A stretch of DNA of 64,000 bases from Pseudomonas sp. 2FG (GTDB lineage: Bacteria; Pseudomonadota; Gammaproteobacteria; Pseudomonadales; Pseudomonadaceae). The stretch spans positions 1 to 64,000 of the forward strand of contig NZ_SCMP01000012.1 of the NCBI RefSeq assembly GCF_005502935.1, in the 5' to 3' direction. Below the pieces are notes generated by a model. The model had not been told where the DNA came from and searched no databases. It was given only the letters and a program-made list of their open reading frames with translations. A program made the position numbers and the translations under genes. Shown one piece after another: positions 1 to 8,270 of the stretch (position 1 is the stretch's first letter; each line of letters starts with the position of its first letter).

Positions 1-351
1 ATCCTGCGCGACGAGAAGATTCTCGAGCGCGTGCGCGAAGAAACGGCACCCTATTTGCAAAAGCGTCTGCGTGAGCTGGCGGACCACCCGCTGGTGGGCG
101 AGGTGCGGGGCGTGGGCCTGCTCGGTGCGATCGAGCTGGTGAAGAACAAGCAGACCCGCGAGCGTTTCGAGGGTCAGGGCGTCGGCATGATCTGCCGCGG
201 TCACTGTTTCGACAACGGCCTGATCATGCGCGCGGTCGGCGACACCATGATCATTTCGCCGCCGCTGGTGATCAGCAAAGCCGAAATCGACGAGCTGGTG
301 GCCAAGGCGCGTAAGTGCCTGGATCTCACCGCCAGTGCAGTGCTGGGTTGA
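1..351 (+). CDS. Class III PLP-dependent aminotransferase, C-terminal part (partial)
   Basis: The frame enters from the left edge, so the start and the catalytic lysine lie outside; about 116 residues remain. The remaining part shows the small C-terminal domain of a fold-type I aminotransferase: a G-x-G-L-L-G-A-I-E-L run at about residue 38, then GLIMRAVGDTMIISPPL. This is the usual tail of class III transaminases acting on omega-amino or polyamine substrates (SpuC type). A gamma-glutamylputrescine-oxidase-like gene lies 1.9 kb away, so a role in diamine catabolism is plausible, but that is inference. Other class III transaminases share this tail, so the substrate cannot be named. Confidence 0.85.
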   Translation: MLRDEKILERVREETAPYLQKRLRELADHPLVGEVRGVGLLGAIELVKNKQTRERFEGQGVGMICRGHCFDNGLIMRAVGDTMIISPPLVISKAEIDELVAKARKCLDLTASAVLG

Positions 352-444
352 GTTAAGCGCTTGGCCTTGGTTCAGGCCAGAACTGCAAGTCCAGGTCCGG
401 GGTGGTGGGGCATCGATTGCTCCACTGCTTGTTAGGCGTGCCTT

Positions 445-1116
445 CTATAGCGCCCTGGCGAGTACGACGTCAAAAACACCACGGCGTAGCTTTCCGTCCT
501 GTTTCAAATCAATGGCCAAAGAGGGTTTGTGGCCGGCCCAGGGATCGTTCGCAATGAAGGGGTCGCCCTTGAAATAGAGCTGCGTCGTAACCGGAACGTG
601 CAGCGATTCCATGAAGCGCATGTGGATATGGGCCGGTCGCGTCAGCCCCGCGTATTTCTCGAGCCCGGGGAGATTTGGCGGGATCGGGTAGCGGCCCGGC
701 ACAATGGTCTCAATCTCGTATTGCCCTTTTTCATTGGTGTACAGCATCCCCCGCAAGTGGAAGGTCGTAGTCTCGGTGAAATTGCCGGGCTTGTTGGTGT
801 CGTATAAGCCAGCTTGGTTCGCTTGCCATACCTCGATCAGTGCCCCGGGGAGGGGGGTGTGGCAGTCTGAACTGAACACCGTGCCGGTCAGAACAAGCCT
901 GTCGCCGGGCTCGTCGGGGTCTGCCAGGCGGGCGCGAAATGGCGCGCCGAACCGATAGTACGGACCGATGATCTCGGCCTCGGTGGGACGACAGTTTTGC
1001 TGCGCAGCAAAACCGGGCCCGGCCAGCAGCGCGCCCCCGGCTATCACCGCGCTCCTGTGCAGGAACGTCCGCCGTGAAATGGCCAAAGTCAGCTTTGAAA
1101 TCGGATAGTTGTTCAT
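445..1116 (-). CDS. Intradiol ring-cleavage dioxygenase-like protein, Tat-exported
   Basis: 223 residues. The start is the ATG that reads MNNYP, preceded by a G-rich ribosome site; a longer frame upstream has no better start. Residues 12-40 hold a twin-arginine signal (SRRTFLHRSA, then a hydrophobic stretch ending GFAAQQ), so the protein should be exported folded. The body has the intradiol dioxygenase fold signature: GPYYRFGAP near the start of the domain, GLYDTN and VPGRYP giving the two tyrosine ligands, and RPAHIHMR giving the two histidine ligands of non-haem Fe(III). Exported members of this family are common in Pseudomonas and their substrates are mostly unknown. It is convergent with the aminotransferase gene to its left. 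Confidence 0.85.
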   Translation of the reverse strand: MNNYPISKLTLAISRRTFLHRSAVIAGGALLAGPGFAAQQNCRPTEAEIIGPYYRFGAPFRARLADPDEPGDRLVLTGTVFSSDCHTPLPGALIEVWQANQAGLYDTNKPGNFTETTTFHLRGMLYTNEKGQYEIETIVPGRYPIPPNLPGLEKYAGLTRPAHIHMRFMESLHVPVTTQLYFKGDPFIANDPWAGHKPSLAIDLKQDGKLRRGVFDVVLARAL

Positions 1117-1483
1117 GGTTGCCCCCTCTTCGGGTATTCGCACCCACTAAGAGACAAATGACCCGCCTAACGTCTGGTTGGGCACTCCCGCAGACCCGGC
1201 AATAGCCGCGTCCTTCAGCCTTCGTTCGCCCGAAACCGACACGGGCAATTGTTCAGCCTAGTACAAGCTTCAGTGGGAGCTCCTGGAGGCCGCCCAGTCG
1301 CAGTAGGTTGAGCGTAACTATCTCAAGGTGGGGCTGGCGCGTGTAGCAAGAACACTCCCTCTCTGCATGTTGCAGAGCACAGCTGAGGGTGGTTTGCGTA
1401 TTTGTGTACCTGCGTTGAGTACTGACAGTATGATCGCCGTTCCTGCCCGGCTGGTGACTCGCCTGGCGTTGCCGAAGTGAGCC
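1117..1483. other. Intergenic stretch without a recognised gene
   Basis: About 370 bases between two divergent genes. Short frames here have no recognisable protein content. A TATGAT box near position 1428 could be a -10 element for the lipoprotein gene on the right, but no good -35 is visible at the right distance. Confidence 0.4.
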
Positions 1484-2209
1484 TTGAATTTGCCTTTCTT
1501 GCGTCGAAATTCTTTTCGTTTTCCTCAGTCCGTGCTGCTGGCATTTGCGCTGTTGCTGCCACTGGCCGGCTGTATGAATTCGGCCGTAGCACCGACCATC
1601 CAAGCTTTGCCTGAGCGGGTAGAGCTGAGCGGTGTACCCTTCTTTGCGCAGACCGCTTATGAGGGGGCTCCTGGGGCTCTGGCGATTCTGCTTTCGCAAC
1701 AAGATGTCGTCACGACGCCTGGGCTGATCGCCAAAAAGTTGCAACTGCCAGGGAGTGAGGCTCGGCTGCAACAGAATATGCAGCGAGTGGTGAATGAACA
1801 TGGCCTGCTGGTCTATCCCCTAGAGGCGGATCTTCCGGAACTATTGACCCAGGTCGCGGCAGGTTTTCCGGTATTGGTTCGCTTCAATAACGGTTTTGGC
1901 TGGGTATCGTTGCCGCGCTATGCGGTACTGATTGGCTATGACCGCGCGGAGCAGACACTGCTGTTGCGCTCGGGGATGAGTCGACGCTTGTCGATGGATT
2001 TCGATGACTTCGAGTCAGCCTGGAACGCTGTCGGGCATTGGGCCGTTCTGGTTCAGGCGCCGGCGCAACTGCCGGCTAACGTGGATCGACAACGCTGGTT
2101 GACTGGCGCGACAGAACTGGAGCAAGCCGGACAAAAGCTCGCGGCGAGTAACGCTTATCGAGCCGTCGAGCGCTCATCATCTAGCTCACAAACTAAAACG
2201 GCGCCTTAA
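1484..2209 (+). CDS. C39-like cysteine peptidase lipoprotein (PA2778-type)
   Basis: 241 residues with a TTG start (MNLPFLRRN). A hydrophobic signal ends in the lipobox LAGC, with the lipidated cysteine near residue 30, so the mature protein should be membrane-anchored. The domain that follows resembles C39 double-glycine peptidases: GVPFFAQTAYEGAPGALAI at the active-site helix, then FPVLVRFNNGFG and YAVLIGYD. The classical cysteine of C39 (after Y-x-C) is not obvious: Y-E-G-A-P-G occupies that position, so the peptidase may be inactive. PA2778-family relatives usually carry a longer tetratricopeptide tail; here the tail ends after SNAYRAVERSSSSSQ. This may be a shortened C-terminus. Confidence 0.65.
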   Translation: MNLPFLRRNSFRFPQSVLLAFALLLPLAGCMNSAVAPTIQALPERVELSGVPFFAQTAYEGAPGALAILLSQQDVVTTPGLIAKKLQLPGSEARLQQNMQRVVNEHGLLVYPLEADLPELLTQVAAGFPVLVRFNNGFGWVSLPRYAVLIGYDRAEQTLLLRSGMSRRLSMDFDDFESAWNAVGHWAVLVQAPAQLPANVDRQRWLTGATELEQAGQKLAASNAYRAVERSSSSSQTKTAP

Positions 2210-2223
2210 AGGCGCCGTTGTTC
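2197..2223 (+). terminator. Rho-independent terminator, possibly bidirectional
   Basis: A 9-bp GC-rich inverted repeat AACGGCGCC/GGCGCCGTT with a 5-base loop, overlapping the stop codon of the lipoprotein gene and followed by a short T-rich stretch. The convergent oxidoreductase gene ends 13 bases to the right, so the hairpin can serve both transcripts. Confidence 0.75.
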
Positions 2224-2235
2224 TTTGCTACGGGC

Positions 2236-3519
2236 TCAGACCCCGAGTTTGTCACGCAGGGTGTAGTACCAAGCCCCCAGAGCGCTGAACGGCACCTGGA
2301 ACAGACGGCCGCCAGGGAAGGGGTAGTGCGGCAGGCCGGCAAATGCGTCGAAACGCTCGGCTTGACCGCGCAGGGACTCTGCCAGCACCTTGCCGGCCAG
2401 GTGTGTGTAAGTCACGCCGTGGCCGCTGCAGCCTTGCGAGTAGTAGATGTTGTCGCCAAGGCGGCCGACCTGGGGCAGGCGCGAGAGGGTCAGCAGGAAG
2501 TTGCCGGTCCAGGCGTAGTCGATCTTGACGTTCTTCAGTTGCGGGAAAGTCTTGATCAGTTTCGGGCGGATGATCGCTTCGATATTCGCCGGGTCACGGG
2601 CGCCATAGACCACACCGCCGCCGAAGATCAGGCGCTTGTCACCGCTGAGGCGGTAGTAGTCGAGCAGGTAATTGCAGTCTTCGACGCAATAGTCTTGCGG
2701 CAGCAGGCTCTTGGCCACTTCGTCGCTCAGCGGTTCGGTGGTGAGCACCTGGGTGCCACACGGCATCGACTTGGCCGACAGTTCAGGGATCAGGTTACCG
2801 AGGTAGGCGTTACCCGCGACCACTACAAACTTGGCTCTTACCCGGCCTTGTGGGGTGTGTACCACTGGGTTGGCGCCGCGTTCGATACGAATGGCCGGCG
2901 ATTGCTCATAAATGCGCCCACCCAGGGATTCGACAGCAGCGGCTTCGCCCAGCGCCAGGTTCAGCGGGTGGATGTGGCCGCCACTCATGTCCAGCATGCC
3001 GCCGATGTAATTCTCGGTCGCGACGACTTCACGGATGCGCTTGGCGTCCATCAACTCCAGCTGGGTGTGACCATAGCGCTCCCAGAGCTTTTTCTGCGCT
3101 TCGAGATGGCCCATCTGCTTGCTGGTGATTGCGGCGAATACGCCACCATCTTTCAGGTCGCACTGGATGTCGTACTTGGCGATGCGCTCACGAATGATGC
3201 GGCCGCCTTCGAACGCCATCTGCCCGAGCAGTTGCGCTTGCTTGGGGCCAACGGTGCGCTCGATCACGTCGATGTCGCGGCTGTAGCTGTTCACGATCTG
3301 CCCGCCGTTACGCCCGGAGGCACCAAAGCCGACTTTCGCCGCTTCCAATAGGGTGACTTTGAAACCGTTTTCCAGCAGGAACAGGGCGGTGGATAGCCCG
3401 GTATAACCGGCACCTACAACGCAGACGTCCGTCTCCACTTCGCCGGCCAGCTCCGGGCGAGCAGGAACCGGGTTGGCCGATGCGGCGTAATAGGACTGCG
3501 GATAAGGAGTGTGTGCCAT
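2236..3519 (-). CDS. puuB: FAD-dependent oxidoreductase, gamma-glutamylputrescine oxidase-like
   Basis: 427 residues, full length for the family. The N-terminal Rossmann dinucleotide site is DVCVVGAGYTGLSTALFL, followed by the second glycine motif GASGRNGGQ and the C-terminal FAD contact GCSGHGVTYTHLAGK. This is the glycine-oxidase/PuuB fold. In Pseudomonas such proteins oxidise gamma-glutamylated putrescine or related amines after PauA/PuuA-type ligases. The transaminase fragment at the left edge would fit the same pathway. The gene ends in a tail-to-tail arrangement with the C39-like gene. Other amine or amino-acid oxidases of this fold cannot be excluded. Confidence 0.8.
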   Translation of the reverse strand: MAHTPYPQSYYAASANPVPARPELAGEVETDVCVVGAGYTGLSTALFLLENGFKVTLLEAAKVGFGASGRNGGQIVNSYSRDIDVIERTVGPKQAQLLGQMAFEGGRIIRERIAKYDIQCDLKDGGVFAAITSKQMGHLEAQKKLWERYGHTQLELMDAKRIREVVATENYIGGMLDMSGGHIHPLNLALGEAAAVESLGGRIYEQSPAIRIERGANPVVHTPQGRVRAKFVVVAGNAYLGNLIPELSAKSMPCGTQVLTTEPLSDEVAKSLLPQDYCVEDCNYLLDYYRLSGDKRLIFGGGVVYGARDPANIEAIIRPKLIKTFPQLKNVKIDYAWTGNFLLTLSRLPQVGRLGDNIYYSQGCSGHGVTYTHLAGKVLAESLRGQAERFDAFAGLPHYPFPGGRLFQVPFSALGAWYYTLRDKLGV

Positions 3520-3662
3520 CTTGCAACCTCTGTTTTATATTTTTTACGGATGTGACGATGCTACCCGAGTTGAAAATGCCCGGCTAGTACCCTGTGCAAA
3601 ATATTAAACGCCGGGTTGAACGGTAAAAAATACGCTTATTCAGAGAGTTAGCGAAAAAAGTA

Positions 3663-3690
3663 TTGACACTTTCGCGTGTCTCCGTAGAAT
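3663..3690 (+). promoter_or_regulatory. Sigma-70 promoter of the tRNA-Val gene
   Basis: Perfect -35 TTGACA at 3663-3668 and -10 TAGAAT at 3685-3690 with a 16-base spacer. A GC-rich discriminator (gcgcg) follows, as expected for a stringently controlled stable-RNA promoter. The tRNA begins 14 bases after the -10 box. Confidence 0.85.
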
Positions 3691-3703
3691 GCGCGTCCAT
3701 TGC

Positions 3704-3780
3704 AGGCACGTAGCTCAGTTGGTTAGAGCACCACCTTGACATGGTGGGGGTCGTTGGTTCGAGTCCAATCGTGCCTACCA
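3704..3780 (+). tRNA. tRNA-Val (anticodon GAC)
   Basis: 77 bases including an encoded CCA. The acceptor arms AGGCACG and CGTGCCT pair fully. The anticodon stem CCACC/GGTGG encloses the loop TTGACAT, giving anticodon GAC at 3738-3740. The T arm contains GGTTCGAGTCC. It is followed directly by a terminator. Confidence 0.97.
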
Positions 3781-3784
3781 AATT

Positions 3785-3814
3785 AAAAAAGGGTCGCTCA
3801 GGCGACCCTTTTTT
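3785..3814 (+). terminator. Terminator of tRNA-Val
   Basis: AAAAAAGGGTCGC-ctca-GGCGACCCTTTTTT type hairpin: a 7-8 bp GC stem flanked by A and T runs, five bases after the CCA end. Confidence 0.92.
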
Positions 3815-3965
3815 ATTGGGCGCTTGTCAGGGCTTCGGCTTTCTGAAAGCATCCCCGATTCTTCAAATTCCCAGTGACTGCGGTTCGGTTCAGGTTGGCC
3901 TTCGGGCTCCTGCCATTGTGAGGCGGGCATACCGCCGAATCGCGTACTGGCTCATCCCAACCCAC

Positions 3966-3986
3966 GTGACCTTTGGTAGGGGTCAC
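3966..3986 (+). promoter_or_regulatory. Small hairpin just upstream of the thrS ribosome site
   Basis: GTGACC and GGTCAC pair around a 9-base loop, ending four bases before the AGGAG ribosome site of thrS. In E. coli, ThrRS represses its own mRNA through leader hairpins; whether this stem does the same is inference. The whole leader from 3815 to 4005 is otherwise without a recognised element. Confidence 0.35.
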
Positions 3987-4005
3987 CACTAGGAGAGGAA
4001 GCGCC

Positions 4006-5928
4006 ATGCCTGTTATTACTCTTCCCGACGGCAGCCAGCGTTCGTTCGATCACCCGGTCTCTGTGGCTGAGGTAGCTCTATCCATTGGCGCAGGCCTGGC
4101 CAAGGCCACCCTGGCGGGCAAGGTCAACGGAACCTTGGTTGACGCCTGCGACCTGATCGACGGCGATGCGACTCTGCAGATCATCACGGCGAAAGACGAG
4201 GAGGGGCTGGAGATCATCCGTCACTCCTGTGCACACCTGATCGGTCATGCGGTCAAGCAGCTCTATCCGACAGCCAAGATGGTGATCGGTCCGGTCATCG
4301 ATGAAGGCTTCTATTACGACATCGCCTATGAACGCCCCTTCACTTTGGAGGATGTGGCGGCCATCGAGCAGCGTATGCAGCAGCTGATCGATACCGAATA
4401 CGACGTCATCAAGAAGATGACTCCGCGCGATCAGGTGATTGCCGAGTTCAAGGCTCGCGGCGAAGAGTACAAGCTGCGCCTGGTCGAGGACATGCCCGAG
4501 ACGCAGGAAATGGGCCTGTACTACCACGAAGAATACCTCGACATGTGCCGCGGCCCGCACGTGCCGAACACTCGCTTCCTCAAGGCCTTCAAGCTGACCA
4601 AGCTGTCGGGCGCCTACTGGCGTGGCGATGCCAAGAACGAGCAGCTACAGCGCATTTATGGCACCGCTTGGGCCGATAAAAAGCAGCTGGCCGCGTACGT
4701 TCAGCGCATCGAAGAGGCCGAGAAGCGCGATCACCGTAAAATCGGCAAGCGTCTGAATCTGTTCCACACCCAGGAGGAAGCGCCAGGCATGGTGTTCTGG
4801 CATCCGAATGGCTGGACCCTGTATCAGGTGCTTGAGCAGTATATGCGCCAAGTGCAGCGCGACAACGGCTACCTGGAGATCAAGACGCCCCAGGTGGTTG
4901 ATCGCAGCCTGTGGGAGAAATCCGGGCACTGGGCCAACTACGCCGAGAACATGTTCACCACCGAGTCGGAAAATCGCGATTACGCGATCAAGCCGATGAA
5001 CTGCCCGTGCCACGTGCAGGTGTTCAATCAGGGGCTGAAAAGCTACCGCGAGCTGCCGATGCGTCTGGCCGAGTTCGGTGCCTGCCACCGAAACGAGCCG
5101 TCCGGTGCCTTGCACGGCATCATGCGTGTACGTGCATTCACCCAGGACGACGCGCATATCTTCTGCACGGAAGAACAGATGCAGGCCGAGTCCGCGGCGT
5201 TCATCAAGCTGACCCTGGATGTCTATGCGGACTTCGGTTTCCAGGATATCCAGCTCAAGCTGTCGACTCGCCCGGAAAAGCGCGTGGGTTCCGATGAGTT
5301 GTGGGATCGTGCCGAGGCCGCTTTGGCTGCCGCGCTGGACAGCGCCGGTCTGCCTTATGACCTGCAGCCGGGCGAGGGTGCGTTTTACGGCCCTAAGATC
5401 GAGTTTTCGCTAAAAGATTGTCTCGGTCGGGTCTGGCAATGCGGTACCCTGCAGCTCGATTTCAACCTGCCAGTGCGTCTGGGGGCTGAATTCGTCAGCG
5501 AGGACAACAGCCGTAAGCACCCGGTGATGCTGCATCGCGCCATTCTGGGTTCTTTCGAGCGCTTTATTGGCATGCTGATCGAGCACTACGAGGGTGCATT
5601 CCCGGCTTGGCTGGCGCCAACTCAGGCTGTGATATTGAATATCACCGATAAACAGGCTGATTTTGCTCTCGAAGTTGAAAAAAAGCTCAATCAAAGCGGG
5701 TTCCGTGCCAAGTCTGACTTGAGAAACGAAAAAATCGGCTTTAAAATCCGCGAGCATACTTTGCTCAAGGTTCCCTATCTCTTGGTTATTGGAGATCGGG
5801 AAGTTGAAATGCAAACCGTCGCCGTGCGTACGCGAGAAGGTGCTGACCTGGGCTCTATGCCCGTCGCCCAATTCGCCGACTTCCTCGCTCAGGCGGTTTC
5901 CCGGCGTGGTCGCCATGATTCGGAGTAA
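4006..5928 (+). CDS. thrS: Threonyl-tRNA synthetase
   Basis: 640 residues, the normal length. The ATG at 4006 is chosen over an upstream in-frame one because of the strong AGGAGAGGAA site at 3991-4000. N-terminal TGS domain (residues 1-60), then the editing domain with [16 protein letters not shown], then the class II catalytic core: motif 2 region [20 protein letters not shown], zinc ligands including [10 protein letters not shown], and motif 3 near [20 protein letters not shown], followed by the anticodon-binding domain. Charges tRNA-Thr in the cytosol and edits Ser-tRNA-Thr. First gene of the thrS-infC-rpmI-rplT-pheST-ihfA block. Confidence 0.98.
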   Translation: MPVITLPDGSQRSFDHPVSVAEVALSIGAGLAKATLAGKVNGTLVDACDLIDGDATLQIITAKDEEGLEIIRHSCAHLIGHAVKQLYPTAKMVIGPVIDEGFYYDIAYERPFTLEDVAAIEQRMQQLIDTEYDVIKKMTPRDQVIAEFKARGEEYKLRLVEDMPETQEMGLYYHEEYLDMCRGPHVPNTRFLKAFKLTKLSGAYWRGDAKNEQLQRIYGTAWADKKQLAAYVQRIEEAEKRDHRKIGKRLNLFHTQEEAPGMVFWHPNGWTLYQVLEQYMRQVQRDNGYLEIKTPQVVDRSLWEKSGHWANYAENMFTTESENRDYAIKPMNCPCHVQVFNQGLKSYRELPMRLAEFGACHRNEPSGALHGIMRVRAFTQDDAHIFCTEEQMQAESAAFIKLTLDVYADFGFQDIQLKLSTRPEKRVGSDELWDRAEAALAAALDSAGLPYDLQPGEGAFYGPKIEFSLKDCLGRVWQCGTLQLDFNLPVRLGAEFVSEDNSRKHPVMLHRAILGSFERFIGMLIEHYEGAFPAWLAPTQAVILNITDKQADFALEVEKKLNQSGFRAKSDLRNEKIGFKIREHTLLKVPYLLVIGDREVEMQTVAVRTREGADLGSMPVAQFADFLAQAVSRRGRHDSE

Positions 5929-5933
5929 TTATT

Positions 5934-6479
5934 ATTAAGCGTGAAATGAGACAAGATAAACGAGCTGCACCGAAAGCCCCGATCAACGAGAATATCTCGG
6001 CACGCGAGGTTCGGTTAATTGGCGCAGACGGCGAGCAAATTGGCATCGTCTCGATTGATGAAGCGCTTAGAGTCGCCGAAGAATCCAAGCTGGATTTGGT
6101 GGAAATTTCCGCTGATGCGGTTCCGCCGGTTTGCCGAGTGATGGACTACGGCAAGTCGATCTTCGAAAAGAAGAAACAAGTTGCTGCTGCGAAGAAAAAC
6201 CAGAAGCAAGTGCAGGTTAAAGAAATCAAGTTTCGTCCAGGGACGGAGGAAGGGGATTACCAGGTAAAACTACGCAACCTGGTACGTTTCCTAAGTGATG
6301 GGGACAGGGCCAAGGTATCCTTGCGATTCCGCGGCCGTGAGATGGCGCATCAGGAGCTGGGCATGGAGTTGTTGAAGCGGGTTGAAGGTGACCTGCTCGA
6401 ATACGGCTCCGTTGAACAGCATCCAAAGATGGAAGGACGCCAGCTGATCATGGTCATCGCCCCCAAAAAGAAGAAATAA
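5934..6479 (+). CDS. infC: Translation initiation factor IF-3 (ATT start)
   Basis: 181 residues from an ATT start at 5934, five bases after the thrS stop, with GGAG at 5922-5925 giving ideal spacing. An internal ATG at 5946 would drop the first four residues and has poorer spacing. The N-terminal domain begins [20 protein letters not shown], followed by the lysine-rich linker and C-terminal domain ending [11 protein letters not shown]-3 binds the 30S subunit and rejects non-canonical start codons, so ATT initiation gives negative autoregulation, well known for enterobacterial and Pseudomonas infC. Keeping the rare start here suggests the loop is conserved. Confidence 0.96.
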   Translation: MKREMRQDKRAAPKAPINENISAREVRLIGADGEQIGIVSIDEALRVAEESKLDLVEISADAVPPVCRVMDYGKSIFEKKKQVAAAKKNQKQVQVKEIKFRPGTEEGDYQVKLRNLVRFLSDGDRAKVSLRFRGREMAHQELGMELLKRVEGDLLEYGSVEQHPKMEGRQLIMVIAPKKKK

Positions 6480-6539
6480 CCACCAGGGCACGGCAGGCCT
6501 TGCGGTTATGTTTATCAACTGAATGCGGAGTATCCGAAC

Positions 6540-6734
6540 ATGCCAAAAATGAAAACCAAAAGCGGTGCAGCGAAGCGTTTCTTGAAAACGGCTTCGGGTT
6601 TCAAGCACAAGCACGCTTTCAAGAGCCACATCCTGACCAAAATGTCCACCAAGCGTAAGCGTCAACTGCGCGGTAGCACCATGGTGCATCCGTCTGACGT
6701 GGCAAAGGTGGCGCGCATGCTGCGCGTTCGTTAA
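6540..6734 (+). CDS. rpmI: 50S ribosomal protein L35
   Basis: 64 residues, normal length. [14 protein letters not shown] start and the basic run STKRKRQLR are characteristic. It sits between infC and rplT, where in related bacteria L20 represses translation of this pair through the rpmI leader. The 60-base gap to infC holds a GGAG-type ribosome site. Confidence 0.97.
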   Translation: MPKMKTKSGAAKRFLKTASGFKHKHAFKSHILTKMSTKRKRQLRGSTMVHPSDVAKVARMLRVR

Positions 6735-6763
6735 TTTCGGTCAAGAACTAGAGGAAGTTACTC

Positions 6764-7120
6764 ATGGCTCGTGTTAAGCGTGGCGTTGTTGCTCGCCGTC
6801 GTCATAAAAAAATTCTGAAACTCGCTAAAGGCTACTATGGCGCACGCTCACGCGTGTTCCGCGTTGCCAAGCAAGCGGTAATCAAGGCAGGCCAATATGC
6901 CTACCGTGACCGCCGTCAGAAAAAACGTCAGTTCCGTGCTTTGTGGATCGCCCGTATCAACGCAGGCGCTCGCATCAACGGCTTGTCCTACAGCCGTTTC
7001 ATCGCTGGCTTGAAAAAGGCAGCGATCGAAATCGACCGTAAGGTTCTGGCTGATCTGGCAGTGAACGAAAAAGCGGCGTTTGCTGCGATTGTCGAGAAAG
7101 CGAAAGCCGTACTGGCTTAA
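6764..7120 (+). CDS. rplT: 50S ribosomal protein L20
   Basis: 118 residues. [20 protein letters not shown]-terminal tail, then [19 protein letters not shown] and [12 protein letters not shown], all typical. L20 is an early assembly protein binding 23S rRNA and the known repressor of its own operon in other proteobacteria. A GAGGAA site precedes it. Confidence 0.98.
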   Translation: MARVKRGVVARRRHKKILKLAKGYYGARSRVFRVAKQAVIKAGQYAYRDRRQKKRQFRALWIARINAGARINGLSYSRFIAGLKKAAIEIDRKVLADLAVNEKAAFAAIVEKAKAVLA

Positions 7121-7132
7121 GTCCCCGACAGT

Positions 7133-7196
7133 CACCGGGCTCGCCCGGTGCTAAACGTCACCAATAGGGGAAGAGCCTTCGTGCTCTTCCCCTATT
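7133..7196 (+). promoter_or_regulatory. Two hairpins in the rplT-pheS gap
   Basis: CACCGGG-ctcg-CCCGGTG at 7133-7150 and a perfect 14-bp stem AATAGGGGAAGAGC/GCTCTTCCCCTATT at 7163-7196 with a 6-base loop, ending 19 bases before pheS. Only a short T-rich tail (TTTCG) follows, so this is at best a weak terminator. It could act as an attenuator or processing site, in the position where enteric pheST has its attenuator. I see no leader peptide rich in phenylalanine. Confidence 0.55.
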
Positions 7197-7215
7197 TCGT
7201 ATCTGGAGTCTGTAA

Positions 7216-8232
<1,017 letters not shown>

Positions 8233-8270
8233 GTCGCATGCCCGTAACCGTTTTCTAGGAGAAGAGCAGG

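Noticed and set aside
1253..1801. 182-codon minus-strand frame
   Set aside because: No recognisable protein content, and it overlaps the lipoprotein signal region on the other strand.
2218..3351. 377-codon plus-strand frame
   Set aside because: It is the antisense shadow of the flavin oxidoreductase gene, which has all expected motifs.
3973..4005. Upstream start for thrS
   Set aside because: The added residues match no ThrRS, and the strong ribosome site fits the ATG at 4006.
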